The position numbers and the translations under genes were made by a program. Source: Rhodospirillaceae bacterium (GTDB taxonomy: Bacteria; Pseudomonadota; Alphaproteobacteria; Rhodospirillales; Magnetovibrionaceae). From it: a DNA stretch of 12,653 nucleotides. The notes beneath the pieces were generated by a model, which saw only the letters and a list, made by a program, of their open reading frames with translations, did not search any database and had not been told where the DNA came from. Each line of letters starts with the position of its first letter. The first letter of the stretch is position 1. Below, in pieces: positions 6,697 through 12,653 of the stretch. Location of the stretch: positions 1,706-14,358 of the forward strand of contig NVTL01000029.1 in assembly GCA_002401565.1 (NCBI GenBank), written 5' to 3'.

Positions 6697-8922
6697 TCAG
6701 TCTGCTTGGTCCAAAGCTTTGCGTATAGCTGCCGCCAGTTCAGATTGATTGTAGGGTTTGCTCAACAGGTTTGTGTGAAGGCTGTGGTCTTTGTTGATGA
6801 TTTCTTCGCGTTTTTTGGTGAACCCGCTGGTGAGCAAGACTTTGAGCGCGGGATAAGCTTTGTGGACGGCTAAGGCCAGTTGATAGCCGTCAAGTTCTCC
6901 GGGCATGATGACATCTGAAAATAATAAATTGATGTTTGGATTTTCTTTTATGATCGTCAAGGCTTGGGCACTGTTTTGAGCTGTCAGGGTTGAGTAGCCA
7001 AGGTCTTGCAGTTGGCTGACCGCGATGTCGGTGAGGGCCTCTTCGTCATCGACCACCAGTATCGTTTCAACGCCACGGGGAAGATGTGGCGTAGTTTCTG
7101 ATGTTGACTTTGACGCGTTAAGTTTTTCTGCTCTCGGCAGATAAATCTGAAAAGAACTGCCGTGTCCGACTTCGGAATAAATGGCAATATGCCCGCTAGA
7201 ACGCTGCACAAATCCGTAAACCATGCTGAGGCCCAGTCCGGTGCCTTTGCTTTCTTCTTTGGTCGTGAAAAAAGGTTCCAAGACCCGGTCTTTGATGTCT
7301 GTGGACATGCCATGACCGGTGTCGCTGACAGACAGCATGACATATTCTCCGGCGGTGGCTTGGGGGTTCAGTTGGACATAATTGTCGTCCAAAACTTTAT
7401 TGCATGTTTCAATAATCAGTTCGCCGCCGTGGGGCATGGCATCGCGAGCATTCAAAGACAGATTTAAAATAACATCTTCCAAATCACCGGGGTCGATAGA
7501 TACAGGCCAAAGGTTTTCAGCCAGCGTCGTGGTGGTGTGGATCGATACCGTTAAGGATTTGGTGATGAGGTCTTCGATGCCCAAAATAAAATCGTTAATG
7601 GAAATACGTTGTTCTTTGTGTGTGCTTTTACGCGAAAATCCTAATAATTTTTTGTTGAGATCGGCCCCCCGACGGGCCCCTTTATAAGCGGCCGCAGCAA
7701 AGGCTGGAATTTGTTCATCCCCAGAAACGCTGCGTTGAATGAGTTCTAAATTCCCCATAATAATGCCCAGCACATTGTTGAAGTCATGGGCAATCCCCCC
7801 GGTAAGTTGGCCGACCGCTTCCATTTTTTGAGACCGCCGCACTTGGTCTTCCAGATGTTCCAGATTGCTGATGTCCGAAGCCGATCCCCTGTACCCGGTG
7901 AAAACACCTTTTTTGTTAAACTTGGGTATGCCGTTTACGCGTACAGTTAAGCCAGTCCCGTCGGTTTTTTTTAAATGATACGTAAAATCTCGAAAAGGTT
8001 TATGGCGGTCGAGACGGTCTTGGTGTTCGGCCCACTTTTTTTCATAGGTGCTCTCTGTTGTCACAAAGTTTCTTTTTTTGCCAATATAAAAATTTGGATC
8101 ATCCCCCGTGATCTCATGGTATCCCGGTGAAATATAGGTGAATTCAAGCTTGTCATTCATTTCCCAAAACCAGTCGGACGAGGCCTCGGCAAAATCTTTA
8201 AAGCGTTGCTCTTTTTCTTGTAAATCCAAAAACAGATCGTTCAATTGGGTTTGCATGGTGTTGATGGCGTTCACGACGGTGTCTAATTCGTCTTCTCGTG
8301 ATTTTGAAACCGCTCGATCAAGCTTTAGCGTTGGTGCGTCCTTTGCTAAAAGATTGGTGTTTACGTGGTGTGCTAAGGTGTGAAGGTGACGGGTCACAAG
8401 GTATCGAAACAGCAAGAATATAAAGATTGAAACAGCAAATGTTTTGACGCCATTGCCCAACAATATAACCCACACCTTAGTCCATAATCGTGCATACACA
8501 CCATCAAGGGACGCGCTCGCTTTGACCTCTCCTAAATATACATTTTGGCCTTCATAGGCATGGAAAATCGATTTGTTCCAATGCAGGGCATTATTTGTTA
8601 CAGGCTGGCCAACGGATGCGATTTCTTGACGGCCCTTCATGACTTGAACAAATTCAATATCGCGCAGGCTGACGATGCCCTGTAAAATCGTTTTTGTTTG
8701 TGTGTGGTCGTAACTCCACAAACTTGACCGAATGCTGCTGAGATAGCTTTCTTCGATCTGGATAAATTTATGCTGAATGGAATTTATGTCATGACGGTAA
8801 TCAATAGAAATTTGGATCGCCGTGGTGATCAACGTAATGCATGAACTGAACAGCACAATGCTGACGACCAGTTGTCGAGCGATTGATTTTTTTAAAACAG
8901 GCTGCGTTGATGTGTTTTCCAT
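6697..8922 (-). CDS. Membrane hybrid sensor histidine kinase (PAS-HisKA-HATPase-receiver)
   Basis: This 741-residue protein has, in order: a transmembrane helix (about 17-40), a periplasmic sensor region (41-150), a second helix (151-175), a HAMP-like linker with coiled coil (176-240), a PAS domain (about 241-352, with GYRGSASDIS at its end), a HisKA dimerisation box GGIAHDFNNVLG with phospho-acceptor H379, an ATPase domain with NLSLNARDAMPHGG, SDTGHGM and GTGLGLSMVYGF, and a C-terminal receiver domain with VVDDEE and LLFSDVIMPG, where D670 is the likely phosphoacceptor. It would autophosphorylate at H379 and transfer to its own receiver; no output domain or separate regulator is encoded here. 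The gene starts three bases after the solute-binding protein stop and has no clear ribosome-binding site, which suggests translational coupling. The periplasmic partner probably supplies the signal. Confidence 0.92.
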   Translation of the reverse strand: MENTSTQPVLKKSIARQLVVSIVLFSSCITLITTAIQISIDYRHDINSIQHKFIQIEESYLSSIRSSLWSYDHTQTKTILQGIVSLRDIEFVQVMKGRQEIASVGQPVTNNALHWNKSIFHAYEGQNVYLGEVKASASLDGVYARLWTKVWVILLGNGVKTFAVSIFIFLLFRYLVTRHLHTLAHHVNTNLLAKDAPTLKLDRAVSKSREDELDTVVNAINTMQTQLNDLFLDLQEKEQRFKDFAEASSDWFWEMNDKLEFTYISPGYHEITGDDPNFYIGKKRNFVTTESTYEKKWAEHQDRLDRHKPFRDFTYHLKKTDGTGLTVRVNGIPKFNKKGVFTGYRGSASDISNLEHLEDQVRRSQKMEAVGQLTGGIAHDFNNVLGIIMGNLELIQRSVSGDEQIPAFAAAAYKGARRGADLNKKLLGFSRKSTHKEQRISINDFILGIEDLITKSLTVSIHTTTTLAENLWPVSIDPGDLEDVILNLSLNARDAMPHGGELIIETCNKVLDDNYVQLNPQATAGEYVMLSVSDTGHGMSTDIKDRVLEPFFTTKEESKGTGLGLSMVYGFVQRSSGHIAIYSEVGHGSSFQIYLPRAEKLNASKSTSETTPHLPRGVETILVVDDEEALTDIAVSQLQDLGYSTLTAQNSAQALTIIKENPNINLLFSDVIMPGELDGYQLALAVHKAYPALKVLLTSGFTKKREEIINKDHSLHTNLLSKPYNQSELAAAIRKALDQAD

Positions 8923-8925
8923 CGG

Positions 8926-9678
8926 CTAAGGCGTAAGTAATTGGCTGACCGTGCGCGCATAAATCTTTTGATAGGTGCCATCGCGTTTCATCGCCCGTAA
9001 AGCCGCATTCAATTGGGGGATGAGTTTTTTGTGTTTTTTATGCACGTAAAAAAACATTTCTTTTGTCGCCAAGGGATTTTCGATAACCCTTACAGTTTTC
9101 AAGCCCAAGTCTTTTATTTGCTGCAGTCCCGGCCAACGGGCAAAGGCAATAATGTCCACCCGGTCATTCACCAAAAGCTTAAAGAGGTTTTTGGCATCTT
9201 TGACTCTCGTCAGGGATTTCACATCCTTGATGTTCCATTCCATTATTTTCCAACCGGTGATGATGCCGACGTTATAAGGCTTAAGATCTTCCCAGCCTGA
9301 AATTTTTAGGTCTTTCTTTTTGGAAAACGCAATAAATTCACGGACCAGCGTGGGTTCGTCCAATTGAATAAGGTTGGGGTAGTTTTTTGTCATGCCGCCG
9401 ATACGCGACAGTATTCCATCTTCGACGCCTTCGTTGGCGACCCTTAAGGCCCGTTCGGCGGGAAGGTGATTGATGCGAATGGAAATGCCTAAACGCCCGT
9501 ATAATTCTTTGGCAATAAGATCTTCAAAGCCAGTGCGGGCGCTGTTGGAAAAAGGCGGAAAATTTTCCGAATTAATGACAAAGCGGGTTTCGCTAAAGGC
9601 AAAACTTGGGGCAAATATAAGGCCCGAAAAAATCAACCAAAGGGCAAGTGCTTGTTTAAGGAGGGACCTTTTTTTCAT
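8926..9678 (-). CDS. Periplasmic family-3 solute-binding protein
   Basis: This 250-residue exported protein has a signal peptide (residues 1-29, KKRSLLKQ then a hydrophobic core, likely cleavage after AFS) followed by a type-II periplasmic binding fold of the SBP_bac_3 family: FPPFSN, GFEDLIAKELYGRLG, RINHLPAERAL, VGIITGW and RVDIIAFARWP. No ABC permease or ATPase gene is adjacent. Instead the gene is directly followed by a membrane hybrid kinase, so it more likely acts as a ligand sensor than as part of a transporter. The ligand (an amino acid or other small solute) cannot be predicted. GGAG lies about eight bases before the ATG. This is the first gene of its operon, downstream of the terminator at 9821-9859. 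Confidence 0.9.
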   Translation of the reverse strand: MKKRSLLKQALALWLIFSGLIFAPSFAFSETRFVINSENFPPFSNSARTGFEDLIAKELYGRLGISIRINHLPAERALRVANEGVEDGILSRIGGMTKNYPNLIQLDEPTLVREFIAFSKKKDLKISGWEDLKPYNVGIITGWKIMEWNIKDVKSLTRVKDAKNLFKLLVNDRVDIIAFARWPGLQQIKDLGLKTVRVIENPLATKEMFFYVHKKHKKLIPQLNAALRAMKRDGTYQKIYARTVSQLLTP

Positions 9679-9743
9679 ATCATTTTCTCCGGCAATGATT
9701 TGTAAAGTGATCGTCCATAATCTGAGTGCAAGGTGTCTTATTG

Positions 9744-9772
9744 GATATTTATATTCTCATGACATTTTTCAA
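9744..9772 (-). promoter_or_regulatory. Weak promoter candidate for the binding-protein/kinase operon
   Basis: On the minus strand TTGAAA (9772-9767) is followed after 16-17 bases by AT-rich AAATATC, within the only AT-rich stretch between the upstream terminator and the gene. The -35 is decent and the -10 poor. It is placed mainly by position. Confidence 0.25.
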
Positions 9773-9820
9773 TGCATAGATGGTGTTTGCCCTGATATTT
9801 AAAGAAAAAGGTGTGAGACC

Positions 9821-9859
9821 AAAAAATAACGCCGCTTTCCGAAGAAAGCGGCGTTATTT
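9821..9859 (-). terminator. Intrinsic terminator with C(UUCG)G loop
   Basis: A perfect 16-base-pair inverted repeat (arms 9824-9839 and 9844-9859) closes a four-base loop. Read on the minus strand the loop is UUCG closed by C-G, the extra-stable tetraloop, and the right arm runs into six Ts (9826-9821). The hairpin lies about 125 bases after the stop of the lipoprotein gene and ends that transcript before the binding-protein/kinase operon. On the plus strand there is no good T-run, so it is not an obvious two-way terminator. Confidence 0.93.
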
Positions 9860-9985
9860 GAATTATCAGCTCAGACCCGCGGGAAGTGGGGGGAAGAGGC
9901 CTGAACGTGATAAATTCTTGATGATCACAGTATAGAGAACCTTTGCTGAAGGCTTTCTGAAGCACTTGTTCAGTTTATATTCAGT

Positions 9986-11125
9986 CTATTCGGCCTTGTT
10001 TAAGCGGGTGACTTGAACACGGCGATTGACGTCACCGTCGGGATTTTCCTTATTTAACAACTGGCTCTCGCCATATCCCACCGCATCCATGCGCGCCGGA
10101 TCAATGGCAAAGGTCGTTTCCAAATATTTTACAACGGCCTGAGCCCGGCGTTCGGAAAGTGATTGGTTGTACATTTCTGACCCAACCGCGTCGGTATGCC
10201 CGGCGATGCGGAATCGATAATTGTTCAAATCACCATACGTCAGGGCTTTGCCAAGGTCGTCCAAAACGCCCAAGGTATCGGGTTTTAAGATATCGCTATC
10301 AAATTCAAAATAGACTTTGATGTTGATAGTGGGCTCCGCTACCTCGGGAGCCAATTCAGCCACCATAACCGGAACAGTCGCCGTGTATTCAGGTTCAGGC
10401 GTGCAGGGGCCTTGTTTGTCGGTGCCGTTCAGGCCCGCCGCCATAATCATGGACTGGCTGGTTTTCAGATAGGTTTCGACACAGGTGTCGCACATGTCGC
10501 GCAAATTTGTGAAAAGGTCTAGGTTTTGTTTAATCTTGTCGGAATGGCGACCATAACTGAGGGCTTTTCGCAGGGTCACAATGCCTTGATCCACGCGTCC
10601 GGATAAACCTTGGGAAATGCCTAAGTTGTTAATAACAGCCGGATCATCTGGGCACATTTCCAAGGCCGTATTGTAAGCCTGTTCAGCCTCTATATACTTT
10701 TCACCGGAATCCAGACCAATGCCCAAGGCTGAATACAGGCGCCAATCGTCATCTATTTTCTGAGTTGCTTGTTGCAAAAGGTCAACGCCTTCGCCACTTT
10801 GGCCTTGGATCAAACGGACTTTGCCCAATTCGGCCAAGTACCGTCCATCGGTTTGAAATTGTTCTTGATAGGTTTTAAGGACTTGGGCGGCCTCACCATT
10901 GCGTCCGGACCACCGCAGATTGCGGGCCAGGCCCAAAACCGCTTCGATTTCAGCAGGTTTTTCCGTTAATAACTGTTCAAAATGCCCAATAGACATGGAA
11001 AAGGCCTGATTTTCCTCGTCCGTGTTGATGCCTGTTTCGGGCGGGGCATCGACGGTTTGCATACAAGCCGCCAAACTGAAGGACATTACAGAAATACAGG
11101 CGGCGATTTTCAGGACTTTGAACAT
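9986..11125 (-). CDS. TPR-OmpA family outer-membrane lipoprotein
   Basis: This 379-residue protein has a lipoprotein signal peptide with lipobox LAAC; the lipidated cysteine is C21. Residues about 40-205 form TPR-like helical repeats (for example EAVLGLARNLRWSGRNGEAA and INNLGISQGLSGRVDQG). A linker with a CDTC motif (C212, C215) and C241 follows. Residues about 270-375 are an OmpA C-terminal domain with YFEFDSD, GHTDAVGS and LSERRAQAV, which binds peptidoglycan. The protein probably anchors an outer-membrane assembly to the cell wall through OmpA and recruits a partner through the TPRs; TadD-like pilus and Pal-like roles are both possible. It is transcribed alone, from a divergent region shared with nnrS to the terminator at 9821-9859. 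GGA lies eight bases before the ATG. Confidence 0.9.
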   Translation of the reverse strand: MFKVLKIAACISVMSFSLAACMQTVDAPPETGINTDEENQAFSMSIGHFEQLLTEKPAEIEAVLGLARNLRWSGRNGEAAQVLKTYQEQFQTDGRYLAELGKVRLIQGQSGEGVDLLQQATQKIDDDWRLYSALGIGLDSGEKYIEAEQAYNTALEMCPDDPAVINNLGISQGLSGRVDQGIVTLRKALSYGRHSDKIKQNLDLFTNLRDMCDTCVETYLKTSQSMIMAAGLNGTDKQGPCTPEPEYTATVPVMVAELAPEVAEPTINIKVYFEFDSDILKPDTLGVLDDLGKALTYGDLNNYRFRIAGHTDAVGSEMYNQSLSERRAQAVVKYLETTFAIDPARMDAVGYGESQLLNKENPDGDVNRRVQVTRLNKAE

Positions 11126-11137
11126 ATCATTTTTCCA

Positions 11138-11156
11138 AAATTATAAGGTATAATTT
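11138..11156. promoter_or_regulatory. AT-rich perfect palindrome between divergent genes
   Basis: AAATTATA-AGG-TATAATTT is a perfect inverted repeat of eight bases with a three-base spacer. It carries a TATAAT on each strand (11149-11154 plus, 11145-11140 minus). It could be an operator or a pair of back-to-back -10 elements for the divergent lipoprotein and nnrS genes. Good -35 elements are not seen at the right distance on either strand, and the minus-strand -10 would put the transcript start almost on the ribosome-binding site. Confidence 0.4.
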
Positions 11157-11185
11157 GTATATAGATTAAGTCATGCCTATCTTGC

Positions 11186-11201
11186 AGTGATAACAGTCAC
11201 A
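11186..11201. promoter_or_regulatory. CRP/FNR-family-like operator upstream of nnrS
   Basis: AGTGATAACAGTCACA matches the CRP half-site pattern TGTGA-N6-TCACA at nine of ten positions. NnrS genes are commonly controlled by CRP/FNR-family nitric oxide sensors, so a site here makes sense, although the usual NNR/DNR pattern TTGAT-N4-ATCAA is not matched. Its centre is only about 35 bases before the nnrS ATG, which is closer than a typical activator position. Confidence 0.4.
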
Positions 11202-11228
11202 ATACCCCTTAATTAGGATACTCTGCAA

Positions 11229-12458
11229 ATGCCCCCGACCCTTAAAATCGAAGACCCTTTTGATCGCCCACCTGTCCCCACTGGCCGATTTGCCTTGTTT
11301 AATTTTGGGTTTCGTCCGTTTTTCTTTTTTGCGGGCTTGTTTGGTGTGGTGAGCATCTTGTTTTGGGTCGGGCTGTATGCGGGCCATATGGATTTAAATC
11401 TGACCAGTTCAGATAACGCGTGGCACGCCCATGAAATGCTGTTTGGTTATACAACGGCCGCGATTGCCGGGTTCTTTTTGACCGTGATTCCCAATTGGAC
11501 CAGTGCCAAGGCTGAAAAAGGCCCTAAATTAATGGTGCTCAGCCTGTTTTGGGTGTTGGGCCGTGTTGTGATCTGGGCACAGGGCAGCTTGCCGTATGAA
11601 ATGGTGGCCCTTGTCGACATGCTGTTTTTGCTGACCCTCACCGGGTTGGTTATTCGCCCGCTGATCGATCCTCAATATCGTCGTCAGTTTGTTTTTGTAC
11701 CGATTTTGCTGTCTTTGATTATCGGCAACGCCATGACCCATCTTAGCGTTTTGGGCTATGACCTGTTTGGCGCGGATTTGGGCGAACACGGCATTCGTTT
11801 AGGATTAGACGCCATATTGGTGTTGATCGTCGTGATGGGCGGACGGGTGACCCCCAGCTTCACCTCCAGTTTTTTAGGCCACGCCAATCCAGATGTTAAG
11901 GTCAAACAAGACCCCACCCTGAACCGCGCGGTTATGGCGGTGACGTGGGCGGTTTTGATTGTGGATCAGGTGTGGGCGACCAGTTTAGTCAGCGGCGCCG
12001 TGGCGATCATCGCTGCTGTCTTGCATTTTTGGCGACTTTTGGGCTGGCAAGGTTGGCGCACGCTGGCCAATCCGCTTTTATGGGTTTTGCATTTGGGTTA
12101 TTTGTGGCTGGTGATTGGTTTGGTGTTTAAGGGCTTGGCTGATTTTGACATGGTTGATGAGGCCGCAGCGCTTCACGTTTTGACCATTGGCGCCATTGGC
12201 ACCATGACCATGGCGATTATGACGCGGGCATCCTTGGGCCATACCGGGCGGGCTATGAAAGCCCATGCCTTGATTGTCGTGGCTTATGTGGCGTTAAGTT
12301 TGGCGACCATCGTGCGGGTCTCGGTCATTTGGTGGCCGGACGCGATGATGCAATTGATTATGATATCAGGTGGTTTGTGGATTTTAGCCTTTGCGCTGTT
12401 TTTTGTAATTTACGCCCCAATCTTAAGCCGTCCACGGATTGATGGACGGCCGGGGTAA
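11229..12458 (+). CDS. nnrS: NnrS family haem-copper membrane protein
   Basis: This 409-residue protein has about twelve transmembrane helices and the signatures of NnrS: GFRPFF (27-32), WHAHEMLFG (65-73), GGRVTPSFT (204-212), and HVLTIGAIGTM followed by MTRASLGHTG (316-340). The conserved histidines in these blocks are candidate haem or copper ligands. NnrS relieves nitrosative stress and is usually co-regulated with nitric oxide metabolism; its exact chemistry is not settled. No nor, nir or regulator gene is in the window. AGGA at 11215-11218 stands ten bases before the ATG. An eight-base hairpin (12427-12434 with 12443-12450) lies in the last codons but lacks a T-run. The gene is the first on the plus strand and is divergent from the lipoprotein gene, with 103 bases between them. 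Confidence 0.93.
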   Translation: MPPTLKIEDPFDRPPVPTGRFALFNFGFRPFFFFAGLFGVVSILFWVGLYAGHMDLNLTSSDNAWHAHEMLFGYTTAAIAGFFLTVIPNWTSAKAEKGPKLMVLSLFWVLGRVVIWAQGSLPYEMVALVDMLFLLTLTGLVIRPLIDPQYRRQFVFVPILLSLIIGNAMTHLSVLGYDLFGADLGEHGIRLGLDAILVLIVVMGGRVTPSFTSSFLGHANPDVKVKQDPTLNRAVMAVTWAVLIVDQVWATSLVSGAVAIIAAVLHFWRLLGWQGWRTLANPLLWVLHLGYLWLVIGLVFKGLADFDMVDEAAALHVLTIGAIGTMTMAIMTRASLGHTGRAMKAHALIVVAYVALSLATIVRVSVIWWPDAMMQLIMISGGLWILAFALFFVIYAPILSRPRIDGRPG

Positions 12459-12556
12459 TATGTACCGCAACGCTCTAGGACTCTTGTAAAAGGCCCGGTC
12501 AATATATATGGTGATCACAGTTAAGAATTAATTCGTTTTTGGAAGATGAGATCGAG

Positions 12557-12653
12557 ATGGAAACCGCTGAAATTGCTCGCGTTCAGGAATACCTGCGCAA
12601 AAGTTTGTCAAACAACCGCATTGTTATCAAACCACCAACCCGGCCTGATGCAA
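12557..12653 (+). CDS. DUF3126 family small protein (partial, 3' end off window)
   Basis: The ATG at 12557 opens a frame that runs to the window edge (32 residues seen). The start, METAEIARVQEYLRKSL followed by RIVIKPPTRPDA, resembles DUF3126, a short protein of about 70 residues found mainly in alphaproteobacteria and of unknown function. A GGAAG/GATCGAG stretch upstream is a modest ribosome-binding site. The 98 bases between nnrS and this gene hold TATATAT at 12503-12509, a possible -10, and no clear terminator. Confidence 0.75.
   Translation, partial: METAEIARVQEYLRKSLSNNRIVIKPPTRPDA

Noticed and set aside
9922..9931. Ten-base word TGATCACAGT found here and again at 12512-12521
   Set aside because: The two copies share no flanking sequence and lie in unrelated positions. 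A chance repeat built on the palindrome TGATCA is the simpler explanation.
9738..9965. 75-codon minus-strand frame between the lipoprotein and the binding-protein gene
   Set aside because: It runs straight through the terminator hairpin and has no protein-like features.
12427..12450. Eight-base hairpin at the end of nnrS as a terminator
   Set aside because: It lies inside the coding sequence and is not followed by a T-run.
1..12653. CRISPR arrays, tRNA or rRNA genes, insertion sequences, att sites
   Set aside because: I saw no regularly spaced repeats, tRNA-like cloverleaf, rRNA sequence, transposase or terminal inverted repeats on either strand.

Overview
The window looks like chromosomal DNA of an alphaproteobacterium, probably a Rhodospirillales-type marine or aquatic lineage. 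This is inferred from a C-terminal partial match to the small alphaproteobacterial DUF3126 family, an NnrS protein, a TPR-OmpA lipoprotein and moderate GC content; no rRNA or other phylogenetic marker is present. Almost everything before about 11.1 kb is on the minus strand, and only the last 1.4 kb is on the plus strand.

Region 1 (1-6374, minus) is one tight operon of at least nine genes, read right to left: nqrB-like, nqrC, nqrD, nqrE, nqrF, nqrM, a two-CBS-domain protein, a NarI/DsrM-type membrane cytochrome b, and an HdrD/DsrK-type iron-sulfur protein that runs off the left edge. Joins are 4- or 8-base overlaps or gaps of no more than 21 bases. NqrC, D, E and F keep their cofactor residues. 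However, there is no nqrA before nqrB, and the NqrB-like protein is only about 264 residues. It lacks the N-terminal region and the whole stretch carrying the covalent FMN threonine. The two genes at the operon end resemble the DsrMK/HdrDE pair that links a membrane quinone pool to a thiol-disulfide chemistry site. My reading is a divergent Na+-NQR relative in which the normal quinone-reducing end (NqrA plus NqrB FMN) has been replaced or re-routed, possibly toward the cytochrome b/HdrD-like module. This is the most interesting part of the window.

Region 2 (6375-6696) is non-coding between two minus-strand operons and should hold the nqr promoter, but no strong promoter or terminator is visible.

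Region 3 (6697-9678, minus) is a two-gene unit: a periplasmic family-3 solute-binding protein followed after 3 bases by a membrane hybrid histidine kinase (sensor, PAS, HisKA, ATPase, receiver). It looks like a signalling pair.

Region 4 (9679-11228) contains a TPR-OmpA lipoprotein on the minus strand with a strong C(UUCG)G intrinsic terminator, and a divergent intergenic region with an AT-rich perfect palindrome and a CRP-like palindrome.

Region 5 (11229-12653, plus) is nnrS, a haem-copper membrane protein of the nitric-oxide stress response, then the start of a DUF3126 gene cut by the right edge.
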